DNA of 64,000 nt from Tetrapyrgos nigripes (Eukaryota; Basidiomycota; Agaricomycetes; Agaricales; Campanellaceae): positions 1 to 64,000 of the forward strand of contig JAACJM010000258.1 of assembly GCA_013368315.1 (NCBI GenBank), written 5' to 3'. Below are positions 11,444 to 22,041 of the stretch, piece by piece (position 1 is the first letter of the stretch; every line of letters begins with the position of its first letter). Below the pieces are notes generated by a model. It saw only the letters and a program-made list of their open reading frames with translations. It was not told the origin of the DNA and searched no databases. A program made the translations under genes and the position numbers.

Positions 11444-12512
11444 TAGGGAATAGCGCGGGTTCACGGGTAATTGGCGGGTCAGGGGGTACGGGTTTGACGG
11501 GTACGGGTACGGGTAAGGTTTTATCAACCCGCATCAAACCCGCGACCCGTCGCACGGGTAATCAGACCCGCCAGTACTGGGGGCCGCCGCTGTCGGCACT
11601 ACCTTTGAAAATTTAGAAACTGTATAGTTTACCAGACTCGTACATAGTCACATACCTACGAGATGTACTGTAGCAACAACAAAAAAAAAAAAAACCTTCT
11701 CCTCTTCCTCTCTCAATGGCACCTCGCCCTGAGCCACCCGTTCCACAGCATCTGCAAACTACGGACAAAAAGCGGAAGGCCTGCTTCACCTGTTGCGTCG
11801 AAGGTGAGTTTGTCAATTCGACTTAACGGCTAGGCTACTCATCTTTACATAGAAGCATAATCGTTTCGATGATTTACCGGCACTTAAACCCCCTAAGGCA
11901 GGCGAGCTTGGTGACGAGCTTGATCGTTACCTCAGCGCAGACGTTGAAGCTACGGACGACGTTCTCGGATGGTGGTATGGAAGGAAGAAAGATTTCCCTA
12001 CTCTTTATCGTATGGGACTGGATTACCTGACTATACCCAGTGCGTTCACTATCTTCAACTCATATATCTTGTCTAATTAATATTACCTCTAGCAACTTCG
12101 ACGGACGTTGAGCGTGTATTCAGTAGGGGCCGATTCCTTCTACCCTATGTTCGCAATCGGCTTTCTGCTGATACAACACGCGCTCTTATGTGCCTTCGGC
12201 AATGGAGTTTGATGGGGCTTATACAAGATGAGGATGTAATGACTGTTGCAAAGCTACCAGAGATTGAGGTTAGTGATCAAAACGCAGAGGATATTGAGAT
12301 GCCAGAGGGTTACGATGATATCGTAGACGTACTCAGTGATATGTAACTAAGTAGTATATAAATGTACCCGGCATATACCCGTATCCCGCAGGTTTTGCTT
12401 CTGACCCGTCTGCCCCGCTGCTACCCTTGACCCGTCATCACGGGTACGGGTTTTGGCGGGTACGGGTACGGGTCAGAAAATTTGACCCGCGGGATACCCG
12501 TACTGTTCCCTA
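11444..12512 (+). mobile_element. Internally deleted hAT transposon with 8-bp TSD
   Basis: The element begins TAGGGAATAGCGCGGGT and ends ACCCGTACTGTTCCCTA, imperfect terminal inverted repeats with the hAT-like YARNG start. It is flanked by identical 8-bp copies of GTCTTGTC at 11436-11443 and 12513-12520, the target duplication size expected for hAT. Just inside both ends are many CGGGTACGGGT-type subterminal repeats, likely transposase-binding sites. At 1069 bp it is far shorter than an autonomous hAT, yet it keeps the 3' end of a transposase gene. The perfect duplication suggests a fairly recent insertion. Confidence 0.93.
11716..12346 (+). pseudogene. hAT transposase remnant retaining dimerisation domain
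   Basis: An opening frame at 11716 (MAPRPEPPVPQ, then KKRKACFTCC) is followed by a likely intron starting GTGAGT. The next open stretch reads GELGDELDRYLSADVEATDD, then WWYGRKKDFPTLYRMGLDYL, an intron near 12041-12092, and TSTDVERVFSRGR, ending SDM* at 12344-12346. The latter parts are the C-terminal hAT dimerisation domain (Dimer_Tnp_hAT). The whole RNase-H-like catalytic core is missing, and I could not join the first exon to the second without a stop. If translated, the product could dimerise with but not replace an active transposase; that is inference. Confidence 0.8.
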
Positions 12513-12559
12513 GTCTTGTCTGTCTTTGTCCCCATACTCTTCATATCCCGTGCTTTCCC

Positions 12560-13400
12560 CTCATACTCTCGTACTTTCTCTCCTTAATCCCTCCGTGCAG
12601 ACCCTCGGAGGTATGACATGGAATTTTGACGGACACTTGGTATCTTTATGGTGCAGGTTTATATGAGCGGGTTTGGGTACGTTTTCCCCTTATGCTTTTG
12701 TTCTCTTCAATCTGACTGATTCTTCGTCTACAGGAACGGCAAATTCAAATTGACTACCGAATTCCTCAACAACTCTTTCAACCAATGGTCATCTCCACCT
12801 CGTCCTGACCCTCACATTTGACCCTTGGTATACCCATGTCACAAATTGTCGATGCTTCCGTGTACAACGTCACTGGATGCACATACAACGCCAGCAACGG
12901 CTTCTCGTACCCTTCCGATAGTGGAACTCCCATCTCACTCCTCGGCTTTCGGAACAGACTCGTTCGATGTTATTATTAACGTCTATCACAAGGTGTGCTC
13001 CGCTGTCAGCTATGCTACTAGGGGCCAGGTCATCAACCCAGCTCCGATGTAAATACTAGGAGAACGGCAAGTACATATCAAGGTATGGAAGGGTAGAGGT
13101 CCGGGTAAAGATTCCTATAGGGTGAGCTGTGTTGCAGGACCCATGGATGAACGGGACGAAGGCCGCTCCCTTTTTGATCAACGTGAGTCATTCTCATTCT
13201 CATGTTTTTGCCAGGAAATCAACCAGAGATGCTAACTCCGTTTTTCTCCTTTTCATAGGCTGCTACTGGGCTGCCTTTGTCCCTAGTTACTCAACAGAAA
13301 TGGTCATCAATTGGCCACTTCCGAAAATCTCCTTTTCATTTTTGCTCCTTTGTTCTCCTTACTAGTAGTACCGCTACTAGTAGCTAGTTACCTAGATACA
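12560..13400 (+). pseudogene. Unrecognised decayed multi-exon gene
   Basis: Several plus-strand stretches have exon-like edges: a GTACGT...CTACAG intron near 12677-12734, a coding-like segment with SQIVDASVYNVTGCTYNASN, and another with DPWMNGTKAAPFLI near 13138-13182 next to a GTGAGT...CATAG intron. In-frame stops and frame changes interrupt them, and no family was recognised. It lies between the hAT element and a hairpin cluster, in a region of general decay. It could equally be fragments of more than one gene. Confidence 0.35.
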
Positions 13401-13496
13401 TGTATATCGGAATCCCTAATAGACTCGTTTCATCTAATCTGCGTTGTATTCATGTGCATAAATGTGATCACCCCTTACGCAATCTAAGTCTTACCA

Positions 13497-13810
13497 AAAA
13501 GTCAACCAAGTATTCCGTATATATGAAGAATATATTCCGCCGTTTTCAATACTTGTGAAAACGGTCTCAAGTATACCTCTCACTTGAGGTATACTTCCCT
13601 TATATATGCCTTCATTTCGCATATTTGCGGAAACGGCGGAAAATATGCGCAAATGAACCTCCGTTTTCGCAAATATGTGAAAGTGGGGGGTAAATATGTC
13701 CCAAACTTCTCCCAAATATCACTCCGCTTTAAAAGCAAGGAAATTTGTGCATATTTTCTACACTTTCGCATATTTTACTCTGTCACTTTTTGTGGTGCCG
13801 GCGGCCCTAA
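13497..13810. repeat. Cluster of short perfect hairpins
   Basis: Two adjacent stem-loops are visible: CCGTTTTCA (13540-13548) pairs with TGAAAACGG (13556-13564), and AAGTATACCTC (13569-13579) pairs with GAGGTATACTT (13586-13596) around a 6-base loop. CGCATATTT and GGAAACGG words recur up to 13780. It resembles a degraded foldback element. Overlapping short ORFs on both strands are by-products of the inverted repeats. Confidence 0.6.
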
Positions 13811-13836
13811 CTTCGTTAGGGTCTGACTATGAGAGA

Positions 13837-14515
13837 CTACATTTGCCCTGGTTGCGCTTTTTCTGCTGCATCGTATACCTGTGTCCAGTCTCTACATCTC
13901 GTTTCCTCCCTCAATACATCCACTCGTGGTATTCCTTTCACAGCGTCCAGGACCGTATCTGCTCGACAAATAATCATTTGTCGGAGGTAGTTCATACAAT
14001 GATTAGCAAGTTCGCTCGGGATATATCCTGTCCTTCCTCCTTCGTCTTGCGAGTCTCCTTCAAGATGTCGTTTCCGATTTGATTCTTTCCTGATGATGTT
14101 TAGACAGCGAAGCTGATGGAACATGGAAACGCTGAAAGACATTTTTTTCGGGCCTAGGTACACGGTGCCGTTGTTGGGAGTGAGAGCATCCCATTCCATA
14201 TCGGCGATTGGTCCTTCCAACTCGTAGTGAGATGTGTCGCCATGCATGAGTTTGACAGTGGTGATTTTACCAATGTTCCACGTCGGAGGATAGTCATCTC
14301 CTAAATAAGCTGAATAGACATGGCAATGAGACCAGTGAAGGGGGCTTCAGGAAGAACGATCGATGCTTACAGTATGACTGCGCTCGCTGAGACAGTAGCT
14401 CTATCTCGGCCCTTCTCAGGTTCACGACAGAGAGGAGAACGAGCTTCAAGGTTATAGCGAAGATTAAGAAGGCTGTGGACCGGGAAAACTGCATGGCGAT
14501 GGAAGAACAGTACAT
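13837..14515 (-). CDS. UstYa-like (DUF3328) membrane protein
   Basis: Two exons are visible. The first (from Met at 14515, or Met at 14494) encodes a transmembrane helix (FLIFAITLKLVLLSVV) and ends at a GTAAGC donor. The second runs from about 14300 to the stop at 13837. The second holds both signature blocks of the family: FHQLRCLNIIR (usual HxxHC, here with Arg for the second His) and NHCMNYLRQMIICRADT, then TRCRDWTQVY. UstYa-type proteins act as copper-dependent oxidases in fungal peptide cyclisation, but the family is large in basidiomycetes and most members are uncharacterised. No stop or frameshift was seen. The H-to-R change in the first motif may affect metal binding. Confidence 0.8.
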
Positions 14516-14607
14516 GGGAGTGTAAAAATGAGTTTACTTATGATTCTGTTCTTCACCGTACGTGAGCAATTGATACAACAATATTTATAACTGAGCGTCT
14601 GCCGGAC

Positions 14608-15632
14608 TCAGTACGTGTTTCCTTTCACAAAACAGATCAGATCGGAGGGTTCACTCTTCATGCGTCCTCGTTCCCAAAACCCCACCGAACGATAGAACCT
14701 TTCCTGTAATGAATAATCAACCAATATAACCGAGTTCATAGACAACAAAGATAGCTACCTGGCTCTCACCCGAGGTTCCCAACGCAAGGTAAGATCCTTC
14801 TCGCATCACCTGCCGTATGAATTCAGCAGCATCAGGAGTGAGCGGGATGAACAGGATGATGTATCAGATGTAAAAGAACCACCTTCTGATGGATCCCTTC
14901 GATATGAGCTGTTGCAAGTCCCCGGCCTTGATACCGCGGATGCGTAGCAATGACGTTAGCAAACCAGTTGTCAATTCTGGTCTGTAAATATCCATCGGTA
15001 AATTAGAGATGCGAATGCGAAAGGTAAAAACGGACCTTGACTCCCAGGCAGTCTCCGAAGAATTTGAGGCACAAAGGACGGTACTGCAAATATCAATTGA
15101 TATGGGTCAGTCACGGCAAAATTTGGTGAAGTGTCGCCACAGACTGCCTTATGACCAACCTTCGTGATCCACCATTCTCTTGTTTCGTGTGATACTAGCT
15201 CGAGGAATGATTCAATCTCCTTCCTAAGGTGGGTTAGAACCCGGCAGAAGTGAGTAAGGAATACTCTTACGTCTCGTACAATTCCTTCCCGGGTCCAAAC
15301 CAAATCCCAATCGACATGATGGCCTCAGTGCCATCTGAGGCGACCCATACTTCCCCGCTATGAAGAGCAGCGAGGATATTTGCCCTCCAATAGGGCGTCA
15401 CCAAGGACTTATCCCCGCCTGTGAAGAGTTCTATAGATCTTTCTAGTTGCAGATGTGAACTCTGAGGTTTAGTAGGAGAGATATACCACTTACGACCATC
15501 AAAGGCTTCATTCATAACCGTTACAGCTGCCTCTATCTCAGAATCTGGAAACCTTGCTTCAATATCTGCTGTAATTGTTCATTTTCACTTACTTGTGGGA
15601 TTCGTAAGCTTTCTAACAGAGACTCGGGACAT
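14608..15632 (-). CDS. GNAT-family N-acetyltransferase (copy A)
   Basis: This minus-strand gene starts MSRVSVRKLTNPT at 15632 and ends VKGNTY at the stop 14608-14610, with at least five short introns (for example GTAAGT after the 13th codon, and GTAAGTGG after FDG). The fifth block reads IDNWFANVIATHPRYQGRGL followed by ATAHIEGIHQK, the acetyl-CoA-binding motif A (Q/R-x-x-G-x-G/A) of GNAT enzymes. The C-terminal RFYRSVGFWERGR is the typical beta6-beta7 region. The substrate cannot be told. A truncated second copy lies at 24167-25877. The intron at 15442 ends exactly where copy B has a transposon. Confidence 0.8.
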
Positions 15633-15915
15633 GTTGTGAAAGGCTAGCGTCAAAAGATGTAGAGGATGAAGGTAGAGTTCCAATAGAGTTCTGTGGGAAC
15701 GATCTTTAGGACGAAAGGCGACATTTCTTTGGACTCGTACAAGTTTAGAACCATCTCTTTATCGGCAATGCTCATCAGGAAAACTACGGATCTCTGGCGG
15801 GCCGCCGGTTGTTTTCCCTTAAGTAGGAATAATGTTCGTGACCTCCGTTCTGGTGCAAGCGCGAGAGAGTTGTGCTAGGAGATGACCGTCTCGCGCGCGA
15901 CAGAAATGAGTGAAA
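15633..15915. other. Spacer upstream of the GNAT gene
   Basis: The first 70 bp match the duplicate copy at 25878-25926 and presumably hold the GNAT promoter. From about 15703 the two copies diverge until GATGACCGTCTCGCGCG near 15880, which is shared again with 26536-26552. No gene was seen. Confidence 0.5.
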
Positions 15916-18813
15916 GACGCCAAAAATACCAGTTTATCCGCTCGACGGATAGGTGACTAGATATGTGTATGAAAAATGAGATATATTTGGAAGCTAGATA
16001 TAAGTCCAAAAAGATGATGCATCTGTAAGCTAGACATTTGAACAGAAAGTTGCTATATATGGATGCCTTCTTTAGTATATTTTTGGCAGTAATACTGTCC
16101 GGAAAATAAATTTTTACAGGTTTGGTTTGAAGCAAAAATTTACAAGTTGGTGCGGCAGGTATCATTGAATTTGGCAAGTTCAAAACTCCGGACAATGCTT
16201 GAGATATCCCGCAAGTGCATATCCAGCTTTCAAAACTTCAATTTTTTCGCAGGTCAGCTCATGATTTAGACTCAATTTTCTTTTTTGCAGGTTCAACTCC
16301 CATAGAACTTACCTAAATTTTAAAAGTTCGTGCATGATAACAACGGCGGAAATTTTCCACAGGTGAGTACATTTATACATTCCTTTGAATGGGAATTTTT
16401 ATGCAGGTTCCTACCTGGTACCTTTCGTGAAATTTAGGTTGTCTCAGTCATCTCGCCGATTCTCCGCAACTGTAACCAAGAGGCTGATGCTGATTGTTGA
16501 TGCTCCTGCTTCTACTTCTTAAGTAGCATACTGCACCTCTCAGTACTTCAATTAGTACCAGAGTAAGTATTCAATTTGACTCATATATACCTTCTACTAC
16601 TCCTCCTACTATTGTCGTAATGAATTAGAAGCTACAAAAATCTGAATCAAATTTCGCCTCGAGAACTTGCAAAAAAAAAGGGAAGAAATATGTGGCATGG
16701 AACTTGCAAAATATTTGAGCTATACAAGAAACCCAGCCTGCAAACAAAAAATGATAAGGATTCATTTTCAGAACCTGTAAATTTTGGAATCTAGGATCAA
16801 GAGAACATGCAAAAAAATTCACAGCAAAAGTTCATGGTCAAGAACCTGTGCAAAAAATGCGGTGAATGTGAAACCTGTGAATATTTGATCCATTATCCAG
16901 ACCCTGCAGAACGAGAATTTGATTTTTTATCAGTGAGAACCTGTGTAAAAACCCATGAAAAGTCCCAAGTCCACCAAACTTGTGTGAAAAGATGGTCAAA
17001 ATGGTCAAAAAGGTGGGAACTTGCAGGAAAATCCTCGTTTTTGATTTTCCAGACAGTATTATTGTCATATATATTTGATTGATGTGCGGACAGATTCTGT
17101 ATAAAGGCTATTGAAGGAAGTTCAAAAAGACCTTAAATCGGGGCTCCGGACATTGGGATATGCAATGAAAAAGAGCATATTACGAGGCCGAATGAAATGA
17201 GGACGAGTTTTATACACCGCGTCCCCGCAGTGGCTATGTAAAATACGTCCCAATGCCGTCAATTTGCCGCCGTTTCTTTCTTCCGGCAAATTTCCAGGGG
17301 TCTAATTCGTCCCTATCTCATTCCTCCCTCTCTCATACCACCATGAAGCTCTCCCGCACATTTTCCTCTTTGCTGCATTGTTTTGGCTTGGTTTCGTGTA
17401 AACTGAGCTATACCTCAACTGCAGCCTTATAGCTCCAGTCAGATCAAGCGTTGGCAAGCGCAGCCTGGCTGACTGTCCAGATTTTGCTCACTTAGGTTTC
17501 CTCTTCCATTCCACGTCTAATTTCTATCCCACTGTGCTTCTTTTAGGACTGCCACAAAATTATCTCCAGAATTTCAAGCTGAGCATACAGACCTGGAGTA
17601 TTTTAAGGGAAAAGTTGTTTTATATATTTCTTTGTCTACCTGAGCATTTTTGAGACGGCTTACCACTTGACTTGCTCCATATGACTCTCCTTACTTCCTC
17701 AGTCCTGAACAAGGTTCTTGGTCTATTTCATTTCTCCTAGTAGTACTTAATCTGCCCCGAGCGACTCGCATTCAACATCATCTCATCATTAATCCACGAG
17801 TCTCTCGGGTAAGTTCACTTATCATCCCTCTCCACCTCTCTTATTGATCCATGAGTCTCTCTCTAGTGATAACTGATTACTTTCGCATTACCCTCCGTCC
17901 GCTCTCATAATTTATGTACTTACTGGTCATGATGTACGCGCCTTCAGAGTCTCGTTCACGAATATACCCAGGGGAGTCGCTGCTTCAGGGCTCCCCGTGA
18001 TTCGCCTATTCTATTTTTCACGAAAAATTCTCTTGGACAATCAGCAAGATGATTAGTGGCACTAAAATTTTTGAGACAAGTTAAATGTAATAGGTGAGAC
18101 TGATGAAAATGAGACGGGTATTACTTGATGTTTGATGTCCGGAGACGTGTAACGAAGCCTCGGAGGCATAGCGGGTGTGTAGTCCTGACGCGTCAACGTT
18201 TGAAGCTGTGGAGGCGATTGTTGGACAGCAATGAAGTCCTGCGCACGGAGCGCTGAATAAGGAGAGAGAAAAATATGAGCATGTACTCATGGCGATGATT
18301 ATACCTTTGTAAAGGTACTTTAAAATAAGACTTTATTTTCGAAAGACCGGTAATTATGTACTATAAATCCCCTGCCTGTGCGGCCTCGTATTTGCCACGG
18401 CTCGCCGATGGCCCACACCCCCTTCATATCCGGATGTCGGGATAGTTCATCTCTCCGTAGTACTGATATGTTCTGGCATATCCGTACCACGGACAAATGA
18501 ACTATTGGCGCCAATATTAGGAAGCCGGCCGGACTTATTGTCTTTTTGGACACATATTCGTAACCATGTCCGGAGCCCCGATTTGATGTCTTTTTGTAAA
18601 ATTTTCAATGGATTTGATAGGCAGGGTGTCTCCTCACCCATCAAATCTACCGAAAGGCGTTCAAATATATCAACTTTTGTTCATGATGATATATATAGCT
18701 TACTGACACATAATCTATGTGGACTTCTATACGATGTATCTCCTTTTTGTACACCTATCCAGTCACCTATCCCAGGCTATCCGTCGAACGGATATTTTGG
18801 TATTTTTGGCGTG
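15916..18813. mobile_element. Large foldback element of the CACGCC family
   Basis: The ends are inverted: the left reads GACGCCAAAAATACCA then CCGCTCGACGGATAG, and the right, reverse-complemented, reads CACGCCAAAAATACCAAAAT then CCGTTCGACGGATAG. The corresponding place in the duplicated copy (about 26571) lacks it, so it inserted after duplication or was lost from the other copy. The termini and internal GTCCGGAGC/GGATAT segments match the 661-bp element at 31499-32159 and the 130-bp elements at 21868 and 31215. Inside, 16110-17040 carries AACCTGCAAA-like words that switch orientation at the centre. No transposase was found. Part of 17170-18400 may be a nested insertion. Confidence 0.7.
16110..17040. 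repeat. Orientation-switching AACCTGCAAA word array
   Basis: In the left half (16110-16450) the word appears as TTTTGCAGGTT, TTTACAGGTTTGG and TTTATGCAGGTTCC. In the right half (16660-17040) it appears as GAACTTGCAAAA, GAACCTGTAAATTTT, GAACATGCAAAAA, GAACCTGTGCAAAA and GAACCTGTGTAAAAA. The spacing is about 30-60 bp. The mirror arrangement about a centre near 16550 is what subterminal transposase-binding repeats of a DNA transposon look like, although the words also resemble splice acceptors. Confidence 0.6.
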
Positions 18814-18839
18814 AGAGTTGTGAAGGCATCCCCCGGACA

Positions 18840-19351
18840 TTGCAAAGATCAGTAGGGTCATGGCAGACAAAGATGGCGTGATCTGGGGACTCTATCTCGC
18901 ATTCACAGAATCTCCTGGTTTGTACCTAGATCCACGGCAAAGAAGTTCCAGAGATAGACGATAGGTCGGCAAAGTCACAGCAGACAAGGATGGCGTGCCC
19001 TGGGGACTCAATGTCGAATTCACAGAATCTGCAAAGAAGTAAATGTCGTGAAGTTGCTGGTTTGTATCTGGATTCACAACGGAGAAGTCCCAGAGACAGA
19101 CGATGGTCACTGAGTAAGAGTCGGTTGATCGATTTTTGATGATTTGCATTTGGAACATCCAGGTAGTGACGGGAGTAGAGAGCATGATATTGGGAGGGTC
19201 CCTTCGGCATGGGTTCTCGTCTCCCATGGAGGAGGTAAAGCCTAGCAGTGGAGTTATGTATCTGCTCCTGAAGAGAATGTTTCGCGTGCATATTAATCTG
19301 ATGAATCAGGCTGTGTACATAGCGATCAGAGGATAGAGCGGCAAAAGTCAT
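18840..19351 (-). mobile_element. Non-LTR retrotransposon RT fragment (copy A)
   Basis: The minus-strand frame holds SINRLLLSDHRLSLGLLRCE and then CRFCEFDIESPGHAILVC, a Cys-Cys-His-Cys knuckle with the flanking pattern found at the C-terminus of fungal LINE reverse transcriptases. Only the last part of the protein is present, with partial internal repetition of the GTACCTAGATCCACGGC / GCAGACAAGGATGGCGTG segment. The related copy at 26580-27105 lies at the equivalent place of the duplicated block. Confidence 0.65.
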
Positions 19352-19593
19352 TGGGATTTGGATTCCAGTGAGGTTATTGATAGCATGCCATGAATCATGT
19401 GAGTTCGGAAGATATCAAAAGGTGTGGATTCGGGAGAGATGAAAAAGTGTGAATTCTGCTTGATTTTGGTTAAATTCTGTTCGATTATTTTTGTCCACCA
19501 TATCATAGGATATCTATCGGATAGTTCTCAAGGAGTCAGATCTCCACATAAGTCTACGTACAAGGCCCGTTCGTTACCCGTTCTTCACAATCC

Positions 19594-19966
19594 ATGAACA
19601 ACTGGAAATTCCTACATCTACTCTTCACGTTGGCTTTGCTCTCCCAAGGGGTACAGAGTATCGTGCTTCCAGATACTGCTGCAGCTCGTGAGAATTTCTA
19701 TCTGATTGTTGGGACCCATTAATCTTGCCAACCTTTTTTCAAGGCGAGGCTCTGGACCCGGAGAACATGAATTTGGAGCCAGACGTTTTTGCATGCAGAG
19801 TCCAAGAAGACTCAGACGTGGCAACTACCACAACCATCTATCAGATCTCCTACGCTATAGGCGTAGAATCTCCGGTAGATTTCATCTCGAGTTCTTGATC
19901 AGGAAACCACTGACTGTCTCCTTGCAGGATCACGAATTCCACGATGATGCCGTTGAAGTCGTCTAA
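19594..19966 (+). pseudogene. Small secreted protein, broken copy A
   Basis: The gene starts MNNWKFLHLLFTLALLSQ, a clear signal peptide cleaved near VQS/IVLPD. It ends after a 53-bp intron (19875-19927, GTAGAT...TTGCAG) with DHEFHDDAVEVV and a stop at 19964-19966. Two lesions break it: a TAA in place of the CAA seen in the other copy (H-stop instead of H-Q), and a one-base loss in the TTTTTT run near 19739. The predicted ancestral product is only about 115 residues, acidic at the end, with two or three cysteines. No family was recognised; an effector-like role is a guess. It lies upstream of the But2-like gene in both copies of the block. Confidence 0.65.
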
Positions 19967-20228
19967 GCTATTGCGTGGGTGGGTTCCTCCATACCTGTCC
20001 TTTCGCGGTTGATATATGAATCAGTTTGCTTCAGATAGACAATCTAAGTATGGATGGTTGCTCAGCAAGATGATGCCCTATGGATCTGTTTTGATCAGTC
20101 GTAATATTGGGATGTAGTGTACATTTATGCCCCGCGTTTGAGCCGCCGTTCTCATCGGACTTGGTTGTTAGTTATGATCTGGTACTTTTGTCAATATCAG
20201 AGTGATCTCCCACTTCGCAACTACGAGA

Positions 20229-21215
20229 ATGACAATCATTCAGCGCTCTCACTACACTACTTTGAATCAGAGGTCTGAGGAGGAACTTGTGGGTGCGCAT
20301 GATGGTGAGGACTAGCCTATTTCTTGTCATTGAAGATGTTATAGCTGATTTCTGCTACCCCAGTGAAAGGAAATGGCCGCAAGCGCAGTATTCCGGGATA
20401 TCTCGCGATGCTCTTGATCATTGTTGCCACAGTGCTTGACTGCGTCTACATGGCATGCCTCCTTGCTGGAACAACAGTTGACGACTTCAAGCCTTTGGAA
20501 AGTCTGGAATCGCGCACCATTTTCATCAATTTCGACAAACTCTACCTTCACAACTCTTTCAGAACCTCCCACAATCCTATCGTAAACATACCACGCCTCT
20601 CCGTCCAATATCCGGCTACTCCCATGGATACGAAGCCGCTGAAGCATCGCACAATGCTGACCGATATTGGCCAAATACCTTTCGATGAGCAAGTTTTCGC
20701 GGTTGGTCCGGAAGTGAGTGTGCTCCAGATTCAACAGTCCTTTATCAACTAAACTCACTAGCTCTCAACAATACTTCAATTTTATGTCACTGACTATGGC
20801 ATGGAAAGCTGCAGTCTTCACCTCGAAATTCCTAATCGCGAAGACAGTTTAAATGGTACATCGGGGTTGGTGGTATCTGATCTCAGCGACGCCATCTCGT
20901 CCAAGCTTGAAATCTGGGACCTTGGCGTAGCTCAAAAGCTTTCGGTCTCCAGCTTGGCTGCACAATCTGTACCTAAGCGAAAGGAGCTTCTGGGCTCATT
21001 TCGCGTGCAGTATGGCATCAAGCAGAAGCTCCCACAGCGCTCCTGCACATCGGGGTCTTACCAGACGTTCGAAGTGGCTTGTGGAGGAGGAGATTGCTCA
21101 ATATTTATGAGAAGGATCCGACGAGAGGCTGTCGGTAAGTTTTTCGACATTGAGATTATGTGTGTGACTGACGAATGGTACAGGGTTCTATATGGTGCAG
21201 TATCAAACAAAGTAA
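20229..21215 (+). CDS. Membrane-anchored But2-like domain protein (copy A)
   Basis: Four exons fit the sequence: 20229-20304, 20364-20713, 20762-21134 and 21184-21215, giving 276 residues with all introns GT-AG and about 50-58 bp. The N-terminus is cytosolic (MTIIQRSHYTTLNQ), followed by a single transmembrane helix (GYLAMLLIIVATVLDCVYMA), then an extracellular-type domain with TIFINFDKLYL, QFYVTDYGMESCSLHLEIP, KLEIWDL and CTSGSYQTFEVACGGGDC. These blocks are typical of an agaricomycete family annotated with the But2 (ubiquitin-binding) C-terminal domain; its function is unknown. The C-terminal VGFYMVQYQTK is split by the last intron. A 5'-truncated copy is at 28246-28837. Confidence 0.75.
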
Positions 21216-21415
21216 GCGTAGCTCTCATTTGATGGGAATGACTGTATGTCGGGAAATAAAGCGTCCCAATACACGACGTCACGCACAATCGGGCCCATAG
21301 TACTAAGTATGACCGCACTTGAATAATCCTTTGCCTAGTCTGATCTGATCAACCTATTCACCATGTCTATGCGTGGTTTAGTAGCAATAAAATTGACCAG
21401 AAGAGTGCCACTCAC

Positions 21416-21562
21416 GTCCTTTGATGTCATCGTCGTGTGCTTTCTGCCAAGTGTACCACTCGATCCAGTTCAACAGCCCGGCACCGAACACGTCATCTCC
21501 GAGAATGTTGTGAAAGAGCTAAGTACGTAGAGGAGGAATGAGTGTCCCCTTGAGACAAGCAT
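21416..21562 (-). pseudogene. UstYa-like gene, internally deleted (copy A)
   Basis: This piece keeps the first codons (MLVSRGHS-type start at 21562) and the last coding stretch (EWYTW.KAHDDDI next to the GTGAGT donor at 21410-21415) of the intact gene at 30286-30972. It lacks about 520 bp between them, including both metal-binding motifs. The deletion joins the sequences corresponding to about 30365 and 30890. It cannot encode a working protein. Confidence 0.8.
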
Positions 21563-21590
21563 GCTGTATCCCTGTGAATTCATGTTGAAG

Positions 21591-21756
21591 GGGTTTTATT
21601 TTATCTTTCCGGCCTGGACACGGCGATGGGCAGTTATTCTGAGAGTATCCTTGGCAAGCATCCACACCTATCCATCTGTTTGCTAAGGATACTCTCAGAA
21701 TAACTGTACTTCGCCTTGCCATTGCCGTGTCCGGGTCGCAAAGACGAAAAACACCC
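21591..21756. mobile_element. 166-bp inverted-repeat element (copy A)
   Basis: The left arm GGGTTTTATTTTATCTTTCC then CTGGACACGGCGATGG, with GTTATTCTGAGAGTATCCTT, is mirrored by a right arm reading AAGGATACTCTCAGAATAAC then CCGTGTCC and CCC. The arms cover nearly the entire element. It sits just upstream of the UstYa-like start and is present at the same place in copy B (31001-31171), so it predates the duplication. Target duplications were not evident. Confidence 0.75.
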
Positions 21757-21867
21757 ATTGCTTCGATTTGAATGGATCCGAAGACAGATACCACGATGAG
21801 GCATCGCCGGAAAGATGATCATGAGGTTATGACAGATGATGAGTAAGAAGCTGGAGATGATAGATTT

Positions 21868-21997
21868 CACGCCGAAAAGACAAAAATATCCGCTCGACGG
21901 ATAGATCCATCACTACTACTGATATAAGATATATCTGTAAAAAAGTGTGTTTCTGTACGCCTTTCTGCCGAGCGGATATTTTTGTATTTTCGGCGTG
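21868..21997. mobile_element. CACGCCGAAAA MITE, TSD TTT, absent from copy B
   Basis: The 130-bp element starts CACGCCGAAAAGACAAAAAT and ends TTGTATTTTCGGCGTG, with inner CCGCTCGACGGATAG. It is flanked by TTT at 21865-21867 and 21998-22000. In copy B the same place (31414-31416) reads AGATTTCAAGATG with one TTT, the empty site. The same element family sits at a different site in copy B (31215-31345). Confidence 0.88.
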
Positions 21998-22041
21998 TTT
22001 CAAGATGAATAGTGGCTTGACGCTTCCTGTCAACTGGGGAA

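Noticed and set aside
13491..13826. Overlapping ORFs on both strands around 13.6 kb
   Set aside because: They arise from inverted repeats and hairpins; the sequence reads similarly on both strands.
20339..20758. Minus-strand ORF opposite the But2-like gene
   Set aside because: The plus strand has a complete four-exon gene with conserved blocks; the reverse frame is a shadow.
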